A stretch of 64,000 nucleotides of DNA from Gammaproteobacteria bacterium (GTDB lineage: Bacteria > Pseudomonadota > Gammaproteobacteria > JAJPIJ01), in contig JAJVIQ010000004.1 of NCBI GenBank assembly GCA_022071965.1, positions 1 through 64,000 of the forward strand. The letters run 5' to 3'. How positions within the stretch are numbered: the stretch's first letter is position 1; every line of letters begins with the position of its first letter. Both the position numbers and the translations under genes were made by a program. A model generated the notes under the pieces. The model was not told the DNA's origin. It saw nothing but the letters and a program-made list of their open reading frames with translations, and made no database searches. Positions 42,817 to 50,243 of the stretch are shown piece after piece.

Positions 42817-43242
42817 TCAGGCGACGGCGCCGGCGGTGACGCCGTCGCGGGGACGCCCGAAAAACAACGCCTCGATGAGCAGAATGAGTTGCACCGGCAG
42901 ATCGCGCATGGAGACGACGCCGTCCAGGGCGCTGGCGGCGATGGAGGCGGCGAGGCGGCTGTTCGTCTCGGCAGTGAGGAGGACGATCTTGACTTCCGGG
43001 CAGTGCTGCTTGGTCAGTTGCGCGAAGATCTGCGGGCCGGTCTTCGCCGTCGTCGTGGCGGAGTCGGGTGGCGACTCGACCAGCACCAGGTCGGGCTTCT
43101 CGACGACGGCCTCGGCGAACGCCTTGGCCCCCGTTCCCGCCTGGCCTGCCAGGGCGAGGCCCGGACAGATGTCGATGAACTCCGCCACAGCCGCTCGGAT
43201 CGTCGGCGTGTCGATCGCCAACACGATACGTATCGTTTGCAT
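42817..43242 (-). CDS. Degenerate response-regulator receiver protein
   Basis: A 141-residue single-domain protein. ATG 43242 has AGGGGG seven bases upstream. IRIVLAIDTPTIRAAVAEFIDICPGLALAGQAGTGAKAFAEAVVEKPDLVLVES follows the receiver fold through strand 3. The phosphorylated Asp (normally PDLVLLD) is replaced by Glu in DLVLVES, and the first-strand acid pair is only IDT. VKIVLLTAET holds the strand-4 Thr and DGVVSMRDLPVQLILLIEALFFGR is the C-terminal end. There is no output domain. It may act constitutively or as a scaffold. This is the only two-component-like gene in the window. Confidence 0.72.
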   Translation of the reverse strand: MQTIRIVLAIDTPTIRAAVAEFIDICPGLALAGQAGTGAKAFAEAVVEKPDLVLVESPPDSATTTAKTGPQIFAQLTKQHCPEVKIVLLTAETNSRLAASIAASALDGVVSMRDLPVQLILLIEALFFGRPRDGVTAGAVA

Positions 43243-43427
43243 CGCGGGACCCCCTGGGGCGCTTGTAGTCTTACTCAGGACTCTCACGGTCCTTGATGAT
43301 GGAGCCTAGGGGCAGACAGGCATCCTGTCCAGACATTGGGAATCCATTTCCGCGCAAATGTCCTGGAACGGGATGTGATTCGCAAAATGTCCTTTCACGA
43401 ACGCCCGGGTCGTCGGTTGACCATTCA

Positions 43428-43943
43428 TCACTGCGACGGAATGCCGCGGAGCACGCGCACCAGGTTGATGACTTCGCGCATGAAGACCGGCAGGTCCGCC
43501 GGCACTCTCGAGGTGATGAGATTCCCGTCGACCACCACGTCGCGGTCCTCGTAGTGCGCGCCGGCCGCACGCAGCCGGTCGGCCAAGGAACGATGGCCGG
43601 TCACGGTTCGGCCGGCGATCATGTGCGGTTGCGCAAGCAGGAGCGGGCCGTGGCAGATGGCGGCGACCGGCTTGTGTCGCGTGAAGAACGCATCGATGAT
43701 GCGAGCCGCGGCGGGATGGCGGCACAATTCTTCCGGTGCCCGTCCCCCGGGGATGATGAGGAGATCGTAGTCGTCGGGGTTCACGTCGTCGGCCGCTACG
43801 CCCGCGTCTACTTCATGGCCGTGCTTGCCGCGGATACGCCCCGCGGCTGCCGCGACGATGTCGACGTCGAGACCTTCCTGCCTGAGTCCCTCGTACGGCA
43901 CGAGCAGCTCGGAATCCTCGAACTGATCGGCGGTGAGCACCAT
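43428..43943 (-). CDS. DJ-1/PfpI-family protein
   Basis: A 171-residue cysteine-dependent DJ-1/PfpI fold protein. The start VLTADQFEDSELLVPYEGLRQEGLDVDIVA is classical, with a conserved Glu in the FEDSE region. Cys97-His98 in AAICHGPLLLAQPHMIAGRTVTGH is the nucleophile elbow. RDVVVDGNLITSRVPADLPVFMREVI is the usual end. The family includes stress-induced glyoxalase- and deglycase-like proteins. It stands alone between the receiver gene and the patatin gene on the same strand. The 43243-43427 interval holds no convincing gene. Confidence 0.9.
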   Translation of the reverse strand: MVLTADQFEDSELLVPYEGLRQEGLDVDIVAAAAGRIRGKHGHEVDAGVAADDVNPDDYDLLIIPGGRAPEELCRHPAAARIIDAFFTRHKPVAAICHGPLLLAQPHMIAGRTVTGHRSLADRLRAAGAHYEDRDVVVDGNLITSRVPADLPVFMREVINLVRVLRGIPSQ

Positions 43944-44149
43944 CGCTCTCGTGGCGGCCTGCCGTGCTGAATTGGGGCGGCGGCGACCATCGCATCGTAG
44001 GGCGTGCCGACACCGCGAACCTGTTGGCGGTCAAGCACTGCCGTGCGGGGAATCGGCGCTCGGCGGTGTCTGCCAAGTTCGGGGCAGCTCAGATGCAGCT
44101 CCGGCGTCGACGTCCGCGCCTATTCGTGCGCGGCGCACTCGCCGCTTCC

Positions 44150-45268
44150 TCATTGCGCTGGCTTTTGTCCCGTCAGAATCCGCGCCGCCTCCGCCACCGT
44201 GTACGCCGGCTCGGAAAGACTTGCGATCAACCTCTGCGCCTGCACTGCGCCGTCTGCCATGAGTCTGTGGATGTGCTCGGGAGCCCGGGACAGCTTGCTG
44301 GCATAGTCGAGACTGTCCAGCAGCGGCTTGGACATCTGGATAAGGCGCAGCTTTATCCACTGCTCCGTGTCGAACCCCAATCCCTTCCATGCGTCCAACG
44401 CCAGTCCCCCTCCCTCAAAGGCCCTTTCAAACGCTGCGAGCATGATCAGATCCTGCAACAGGGACACATTGCCGGTCATTTCATTGCGTCGATCCACGAT
44501 GTCGTGAGGCTTCGTCGGGACGTGGTCGCAGGTGATGGAATTGATAAAGATAATCCAGATTTCCTGCGCGATATTTCCCTTGCCCACGAATCGCGGCTGC
44601 ACCAGCGGGTTGACGGGAGGATTGGCGGAAAACAGGCCGTCCCAATAGAAGTCGTCCCCAATCTGCACCGCCGGGAAGATCGTGGGAATGCAGGCGGAGG
44701 CGAGGATGGCCTCGACGGTGATCTCGCCGGCGCGCGACGAGAATATCTTCAGGGTCCCATGCTTGACGTTGGCGGCCCCGACGAGCAGAACCGGGCTGGT
44801 GGGTTCGATCAGACTCTCGATCTCGTCGAACTTGATGTGGTCTTCGAGCAGTCCCCGGAAATCCGTGAATTTTTTCCGGGGCAGGTAGGCGGTCAGCATC
44901 GCCTGCATCCATTTCATGACGGGAGACGAGGGGCTGATCTCGTATTCCGGCAGCATCCCTTCGGCGACGCCGCGAAGGCCGGCCATCGTCATCTCGTCCA
45001 ACAGGAGTTCCACCGGTTCCTTTGCCGCCAGATCCTCCCAGAAATCCGCGATCCGCCTGCCTATCGGCGTCTTGTCGCCTTTCGCGGTCTTCAGCAGGCC
45101 ATACCATGCCAGGGCCGCGTTCAGGGCGCCTCCCGATGTTCCCGACAGGCCGACTATATCCCGCTGATGGTGGATGTCGTTGTCGAATAGGGTCTTCAAC
45201 ACCCCGGCGGTAAAGGCGGTCTGGCTTCCTCCCCCCTGGCAGGCAATGGCGATCTTCGGCTTCGTCAC
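44150..45268 (-). CDS. Patatin-like phospholipase, soluble
   Basis: A 372-residue protein with a single patatin domain and no signal peptide or barrel. The start is GTG. The oxyanion loop is CQGGGSQTAFTAGVL, the nucleophile Ser45 lies in GLSGTSGGALNAAL, and the Asp is in FYWDGLFSANPPVNPLV. PTIFPAVQIGDDFYWDG and IAQEIWIIFINSI are typical of the DUF3734-like patatin subgroup. It would hydrolyse acyl esters in the cytoplasm. A CAATTTTCTATC stretch upstream, TAGAAA-like on the minus strand, could be a -10. The 43944-44149 interval shows only shadow frames. Confidence 0.9.
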   Translation of the reverse strand: MTKPKIAIACQGGGSQTAFTAGVLKTLFDNDIHHQRDIVGLSGTSGGALNAALAWYGLLKTAKGDKTPIGRRIADFWEDLAAKEPVELLLDEMTMAGLRGVAEGMLPEYEISPSSPVMKWMQAMLTAYLPRKKFTDFRGLLEDHIKFDEIESLIEPTSPVLLVGAANVKHGTLKIFSSRAGEITVEAILASACIPTIFPAVQIGDDFYWDGLFSANPPVNPLVQPRFVGKGNIAQEIWIIFINSITCDHVPTKPHDIVDRRNEMTGNVSLLQDLIMLAAFERAFEGGGLALDAWKGLGFDTEQWIKLRLIQMSKPLLDSLDYASKLSRAPEHIHRLMADGAVQAQRLIASLSEPAYTVAEAARILTGQKPAQ

Positions 45269-45575
45269 GATATCGTCTCTTCCAATTTTCTATCAAACGG
45301 CTTCAGCTAGAACCTCCCCCGCGGCCAGGCCTGGTGGCGTACTGGCCGTGGCGCCTTTCTTGCCGGGGATCCCACGACAATTTAACACGCGTCGGTGGCG
45401 TGCGGCTGCGACTGATGTCGGTCAGCCGTAGATGCTGCGATGCGCTATGGTCTGCTCAGCAACCTGGGCGATCTGGAAAATAGGCTTGACGCACCCGGGC
45501 GCGCCGATGCTGATATTGATCAGTCGAACTCGCAGACGTTCGTCATCGAGAGGCATCATGAGCGTCGGCGCGTTG
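45269..45575. other. Non-coding gap between patatin and AraC genes
   Basis: About 300 bases separate the AraC gene stop from the patatin start; both genes are on the minus strand. Apart from the possible patatin promoter near 45280-45300, I see no gene, repeat or palindrome. Short open frames here lack ribosome sites and resemble nothing known. Confidence 0.5.
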
Positions 45576-46577
45576 CTACGTCGCCCGCCGCGGCTCACCT
45601 GGCTTGCGCCGCAGGGTATCCGACGGCAACTCGCCGAAGCACTCCTTGTAGGCGCGCGAGAATTCACCGAAGTGCCAGAACCCCCAGTTGAGCGCCTCGG
45701 CCGAAACCGTGGTCGTTCCCTGGGTCGCCGCCAGGAGCGCCTGGCGCACCCGGTGGAGCCTGAGCCGGATGAGATAGGTCACGGGCGTCAATCCCAACAC
45801 CTCCTTGAAAGCGTATTCCAATGTCCGCTCGCTCACCGCGGCGGCTCTGCAAAGATCGCTCACGTAGAGATGTTCCTCGGCATGCGATAGGACGAAGTCC
45901 TCGGCGATCTTGACGATGAGACTGTGGGCCTGCCGCGTCCGGTCGCTGCGGTCGACCTCCAAATCGCCGGCCACGCGCAAGGTCGCCAAGAGGGTCTCGA
46001 GCAACTCGACGTGAGCGGCGACCCGCTCATTATTCCTCTCGTTGAACAGAGCGGGCTGGCGCGCGGCGATGTCCACCAGCCGCTTCCCCCAGTCGAAAAG
46101 CCCCCGAGCCTTGTCCGCGCTCACCTGCAGCATCTCCACGCCGTGCGGCAAACGATATTCCTTCTCACGTTGGCGGGCAGCGAGATGAGCGCTGATGTCC
46201 GGCGGCGGAAGCAGAAACGTAATGCTTTCCCAGCCGGCGTCGGCAACGAACCTGGCCTCCGATTCGGGCTCCGCGACGAGCATCAGATCGGGGCGGGCCG
46301 GCAACCCGTTCACCGTCCCCTTCGCCTGCGCACCAAACGTGACGTAGGCGAGGAGGTCATTGCGGACCGTCGTACGGGTCCGCACGCGGAGGTTGGTCGA
46401 ATGGAACACGACTGCGGCGGACTCGAGCCGGACGATCACTCGTCGTGCTCGAAGCGGCATCGACTGAAGCTGCACCACATCCTGATCGAGCAGTTCGATG
46501 CCTGCGCCAGCAGCCGTGGGGTCGCTGATCTCCACAACGGTGACCGCAGGATCGGCAGTGGTGATGGGTAGACGCAT
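45576..46577 (-). CDS. AraC-family transcriptional regulator
   Basis: A 333-residue regulator. The N-terminal 200 residues resemble a cupin-like sensing domain (FHSTNLRVRTRTTVRNDLLAYVTFGAQAKGTVNGLPARPDLMLVAEP). The C-terminal DNA-binding part has both helix-turn-helix units: LYVSDLCRAAAVSERTLEYAFKEVLGLTPVTYLIRLRLHRVRQAL and VSAEALNWGFWHFGEFSRAYKECFGELPSDTLRR. It is divergent from the metallo-hydrolase/FAH/sulfatase operon with a 247-base shared control region, so it most likely controls that operon in response to a substrate. A short inverted repeat, GTTACCGTAAC (46650-46660), lies in that region. Confidence 0.93.
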   Translation of the reverse strand: MRLPITTADPAVTVVEISDPTAAGAGIELLDQDVVQLQSMPLRARRVIVRLESAAVVFHSTNLRVRTRTTVRNDLLAYVTFGAQAKGTVNGLPARPDLMLVAEPESEARFVADAGWESITFLLPPPDISAHLAARQREKEYRLPHGVEMLQVSADKARGLFDWGKRLVDIAARQPALFNERNNERVAAHVELLETLLATLRVAGDLEVDRSDRTRQAHSLIVKIAEDFVLSHAEEHLYVSDLCRAAAVSERTLEYAFKEVLGLTPVTYLIRLRLHRVRQALLAATQGTTTVSAEALNWGFWHFGEFSRAYKECFGELPSDTLRRKPGEPRRAT

Positions 46578-46824
46578 CGTCTTTGTTTTCTGCGGAATTC
46601 CGATAGACCGTCCCGAGGAGCCGACGGATCATGCGGTCACGCGCGGCTGGTTACCGTAACAGGGATGAACCGAACCTTCCAGAGGGGGGACAGTGCGTAT
46701 CAGCCGCGTGCGTCACCGGCGGGACCCGACCACCGGGCTGAACGGGAAGATCACCGCCGATGCAGTGACCGACGCCGAAACGTACGCGAGGCACGACCCG
46801 AAACCTTAGACCTGGCGCATCCCG

Positions 46825-47802
46825 ATGAAGCTGCAGCAAGTGAGCGACAACTGCTTCGCGGTCCTGAACGAGAAGAACCGCGTGTGCGATGCAAACTCGG
46901 GCCTCATCAATCGCGGCGGCGGCGTGGTCATTGACACGCAGTCTGACCTGTTCCACGCGCGCCGGATGATCGAACTGTTCGGAACAGTCTGGCGGGGTAT
47001 GCCGAAGCGCGTGGTCAACACGCACGAGGACGGCGATCACGTGTGGGGGAACCAGCTGTTCGAGGGCGCCGAGATCATCGCGCACCGGACGGTCAAGGAA
47101 CGCATGCCGAAGGTTGCCGACCCGCGGGAGACCCAGCAGCTGATCAAGGCTGCCGATCGCTTCCTGGCGCGAATGCTGCTCAAGGCGCTGCACCCGGGCG
47201 CACTTGCCATCGCCAGGCAGCTGCGTGAGGACTTCGAATTCGACGGCATCAAGCTGGTTCTGCCGACGACGGTGTTCGAGGAGCGGCACGTGCTGGATCT
47301 CGACGGCACGGAAGTCCACCTCATCTACGTGGGGCCGTGCCACCAGGTAGGCGACACGATCATTCACGTGCCGAAGGAAAGGGTCGTGTTCGCCGGCGAC
47401 ATAATATTCCGCGAGTGCACCCCCATGGGCTGGAACGGCTCCTACGAGAAATGGCTCGAGGTCCTCGACCTCATCATCTGGCTCGACCCGGAAGTGATCG
47501 TCCCCGGGCACGGACCGGTGTGCGGGATCGAGGGGGCGATGGAGATGAAGGCCTACCTCGAGTACGTACGCGAGGAATCGATGCGCTGCTTCGGGCAAGG
47601 GCTGAGCGCCCTGGATGCATCCACGAAGATCGATTTCGGCCCGTACGGAAGGTGGCACAGCCCGGCGCGCCTGTACATGAACGTCGAACGGGCCTACCGG
47701 GAGTTCCGCAACGAGGCGGCAGACGCGCCGTGGGACCACGCGAAGACCTTCGACGCGATCCTCGCCGTGGCGAAGGCCAAGGGCATCGAGGTCGAGTTCT
47801 GA
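46825..47802 (+). CDS. MBL-fold metallo-hydrolase
   Basis: A 325-residue metallo-beta-lactamase-fold enzyme without signal peptide. The metal motif is NTHEDGDHVWGN (His67, Asp69, Asp71, His72; Glu68 occupies a position usually held by another residue). VGPCHQVGDTIIHVPKERVVFAGDIIF supplies the second histidine and bridging Asp, and VPGHGPVC the last His. The loop between is typical of lactonase or thioesterase-like members. It is the first gene of a catabolic operon with FAH, cupin, SMP-30 and sulfatase genes, so a hydrolytic step on a ring-opened intermediate is plausible. Substrate unknown. Confidence 0.9.
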   Translation: MKLQQVSDNCFAVLNEKNRVCDANSGLINRGGGVVIDTQSDLFHARRMIELFGTVWRGMPKRVVNTHEDGDHVWGNQLFEGAEIIAHRTVKERMPKVADPRETQQLIKAADRFLARMLLKALHPGALAIARQLREDFEFDGIKLVLPTTVFEERHVLDLDGTEVHLIYVGPCHQVGDTIIHVPKERVVFAGDIIFRECTPMGWNGSYEKWLEVLDLIIWLDPEVIVPGHGPVCGIEGAMEMKAYLEYVREESMRCFGQGLSALDASTKIDFGPYGRWHSPARLYMNVERAYREFRNEAADAPWDHAKTFDAILAVAKAKGIEVEF

Positions 47803-47831
47803 TCCGGCCGACAATGTCACGGAACATCACG

Positions 47832-48863
47832 ATGAAGCTGATTCGTTTTTCCCAAGGCGACGCGAAGCCCCGCTTCGGCGTCGTCATTGGCGACCACGCC
47901 GTCGCATTCGCCACCCTGCAGCAGCGCAGCGGGATCACCCGCCCCGACCTGGGCGACAGCCACGCCTACCTGACCGGCCTGCCGGAGACCGAGCGCGCGG
48001 CGCGCGAACTTGCCGCCTGGGGCGCCGCGCATCTGGGCGACCTGCTCGAAGACGAGCGACCCAGCCTCCGGGACGTGCGCCTGCACGAGCCGATCGAAGT
48101 CGTGGCGCTGTTCGACTTCGGGCTGACGCCGCGGCATCTCCGGAACTCGGCGGAAACCCTGATGAAGTACGAGAAGGACAATCCGCAGACGGCTCCGATC
48201 CTGCAGGCGTTCGCGAAGGCCCTGCTGACCAAGCCTGCCGCGGCGCCGCCGGGCGTGCCGGAACGCCTGTCCTACTACAAGTGCAACATGAACTCGATCG
48301 TCGGTGACGGGGAGACCATTCCCTGGCCGCTCTACACCTCGCGCCTGGACGTCGAGCCCGAGCTGGCCGTCGTGTGCGGCAACCCGCAGCAACCGGTGGC
48401 GGGCTTCTGCATCTTCAACGACGTCTCGGCCCGTGACGTCCAGGCGCAGGAGTTCATCGGCGGCTTCTGCCTCACGAAGGACATGTACAAGGGCAATCAG
48501 CTTGGTCCCTACCTGGTCACCACGGATGAGGTCGGCGATCCGTACGCGCTCGAGGTCGTCGTCAAGGTCGACGGGCAGGTCCGCTACCAGGGATCGACTG
48601 CCGAGATCGATCACAAGGCGGAGGAGGTCTTCGCCTGGCTCGGATTCATCACGTCCATCAAGCCCGGAACGGTCATCGGGTTCGGAACCATCCCGGATTG
48701 CACCGGCCTCGACCACGACGACTTCATTGATCCGGGCGCCGAGATCGAGATCCGCTTCGAGCGGCTCGGCACGTTGCGCTGCCGCTTCGCCGAACCGGCG
48801 CGCAAGCTCCTGCCCAGCCGCTGGCCGCTGCGGCCGGTGCTGCAGAAGTACCACGCCCTGTAG
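47832..48863 (+). CDS. Fumarylacetoacetate-hydrolase-family protein
   Basis: A 343-residue FAH-fold enzyme starting MKLIRFSQGDAKPRFGVVIGD; an in-frame ATG at 47814 would add six residues. LDVEPELAVVCGNPQQPVAGFCIFNDVSARDVQAQEF contains the metal-binding Glu residues (E-x-E type) and the family signature. GNQLGPYLVTTDEVGDPYALEV and GTIPDCTGLDHDDFIDPGAEIEIRFERLG end the domain. FAH-family enzymes cleave C-C bonds in beta-diketo acids or hydrate or isomerise sugar-acid derivatives. It begins 29 bases after the metallo-hydrolase stop. Confidence 0.9.
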   Translation: MKLIRFSQGDAKPRFGVVIGDHAVAFATLQQRSGITRPDLGDSHAYLTGLPETERAARELAAWGAAHLGDLLEDERPSLRDVRLHEPIEVVALFDFGLTPRHLRNSAETLMKYEKDNPQTAPILQAFAKALLTKPAAAPPGVPERLSYYKCNMNSIVGDGETIPWPLYTSRLDVEPELAVVCGNPQQPVAGFCIFNDVSARDVQAQEFIGGFCLTKDMYKGNQLGPYLVTTDEVGDPYALEVVVKVDGQVRYQGSTAEIDHKAEEVFAWLGFITSIKPGTVIGFGTIPDCTGLDHDDFIDPGAEIEIRFERLGTLRCRFAEPARKLLPSRWPLRPVLQKYHAL

Positions 48864-48923
48864 GCACCGAGTCGGCGGACGCCTGGCAGAAAAACGTACC
48901 GTCACATCACGAGAGTGTCGATC

Positions 48924-49292
48924 ATGAAATTCCCGCGCATCTACACCGACGAACAGGGCGAGACGCATATCGGCGTCCGTGACGTTACGGCGCACGAGGC
49001 CCGCGTCGGCCCGCCGCCGAACCCGTTGGGGCAGATGACCGAGACCGAGGCGGTCAGCACCTTTGTCGTCTTTTGCGCTCCGGCCGGGACCGAGGTGCCG
49101 TCGCACAACGCCCCGCAGCCCTACATCTGCATCGTCCTTTCCGGCGAGGGCGAGGTGGAGACCAGCGACGGGGAGACCGTGCGCCTGCGCGCCGGCGAGT
49201 TGATCTACTGCGACGACACCAGCGGCAAGGGCCACGTGACCCGGTCACTCTCCGATGTTCGCCTCGCCTTCATCAACCGGGCCAAAGCGTGA
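48924..49292 (+). CDS. Small cupin-domain protein
   Basis: A 122-residue single cupin. VVFCAPAGTEVPSHNAPQPYICIVLSGEGEVETSDGETVRLRAGELIYCDDTSGKGHVTR covers both cupin motifs; the metal ligands are reduced (His in SHNA, Glu in GEGEVE, His in GKGH), so metal binding is possible but not certain. No signal peptide. A GTG nine bases upstream is an alternative start. It sits between the FAH and SMP-30 genes in the catabolic operon; an isomerase or sensor role is possible, with no direct evidence. Confidence 0.85.
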   Translation: MKFPRIYTDEQGETHIGVRDVTAHEARVGPPPNPLGQMTETEAVSTFVVFCAPAGTEVPSHNAPQPYICIVLSGEGEVETSDGETVRLRAGELIYCDDTSGKGHVTRSLSDVRLAFINRAKA

Positions 49293-49337
49293 GTGAGCAG
49301 CACGCGAACAGACCTAGTTCGTGGCAAAGGAAGATCG

Positions 49338-50207
49338 ATGAAGACGTACACCAGCAAGATATTGATCGATAACACCCGCGGCTTGAAGTTCACCGAGAGC
49401 CCGCGCTGGCACGGCGGCAAGCTGTGGTTCCTGGATATCCACGACAGGCGGATCAAGGCCGCGGATCTCGACGGCCGGCTCGAGACGGCGGTGGAATTGC
49501 CGTTCATCCCGAACGCCTTCGGATTCCGGCGCGACGGCAGCATCGTCGTCGGCGACGCGATGCAGCGGACGATTCACCGCAGGGACGGTACGACGCTGCA
49601 GCCCCTGGTCGACCTCGGCGGCATGACCACCTTCTGCCTGAGCGACGGCATCGTCGATGCGCAGGACCGGATGTACGTGGGGGACATCGGCTACAACTTC
49701 TTCGATCCCGCGAACAAGCCCGTGGACACCTGCGTGATCGCCTGCGTCGATCTCGATGGCCGCGCCCGGATCGTCGCGAAGGACTTGAGCTTCCCGAACG
49801 GGATCGTGATCACGCCCGACGGCAGGACATTGATCGTCGGCGAGACCATGGGTCACCGCCTGACTGCGTTCGACGTCCAGGCCGACGGATCGCTCGGCCA
49901 TCGGCGTATCTACGCGCAGTTGCCCGAGGACGTGACTCCCGACGGCATCGCGCTCGACGCCGAGGGCGCCGTGTGGCTCGCCAACCCCGAAGGCAAGTAC
50001 GGTGCGTTGCGTGTGCGCGAAGGCGGCGAGATCGTCGAGCGGGTCGAACTGGACACGGAGTGCTATGCGGTGATGCTGGGCGGGCCGGAACGCCGGCACC
50101 TGTTCATCTGCGGCTCGGACTCCCACGATCCGGCACAGATCGCCAAGGCTCCGAGCGCGACCCTGCGGGTGGTCGAGGTCGAGGTGCCGGGGGCGGGCGT
50201 TCCCTGA
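49338..50207 (+). CDS. SMP-30/gluconolactonase-family beta-propeller
   Basis: A 289-residue six-bladed propeller lactonase. ATG 49338 follows AAGGAAG. FTESPRWHGGKLWFLDIHDRRI carries the conserved metal-binding Glu, CLSDGIVDAQDRMYVGD the second site, SFPNGIVITPDGRTLIVGET the Asn, and TPDGIALDAEGAVWLANPE the Asp. These four metal-site elements are intact. Such enzymes hydrolyse sugar-acid or aromatic lactones in the cytoplasm. It is the fourth gene of the operon and immediately precedes the sulfatase, which suggests a sulfated precursor that yields a lactone. Confidence 0.92.
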   Translation: MKTYTSKILIDNTRGLKFTESPRWHGGKLWFLDIHDRRIKAADLDGRLETAVELPFIPNAFGFRRDGSIVVGDAMQRTIHRRDGTTLQPLVDLGGMTTFCLSDGIVDAQDRMYVGDIGYNFFDPANKPVDTCVIACVDLDGRARIVAKDLSFPNGIVITPDGRTLIVGETMGHRLTAFDVQADGSLGHRRIYAQLPEDVTPDGIALDAEGAVWLANPEGKYGALRVREGGEIVERVELDTECYAVMLGGPERRHLFICGSDSHDPAQIAKAPSATLRVVEVEVPGAGVP

Positions 50208-50243
50208 CGTGCGGAAGGCGCGGGGCATCGAGGTGGAATTTTG

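Noticed and set aside
43223-43236. A perfect 14-bp palindrome, ACGATACGTATCGT
   Set aside because: It lies inside codons 3-7 of the receiver-like gene and is explained by the Thr-Ile-Arg-Ile-Val codons. No other copy was seen.
45576-46577. AraC protein as the regulator of the GGACYWWRGTCC sites
   Set aside because: The sites are inverted palindromes suited to a symmetric dimer, none lies near this gene, and its divergent operon has no copy.
46650-46660. GTTACCGTAAC as an AraC operator
   Set aside because: The repeat is short and single, and AraC proteins usually bind direct repeats. It is noted with the regulator only.
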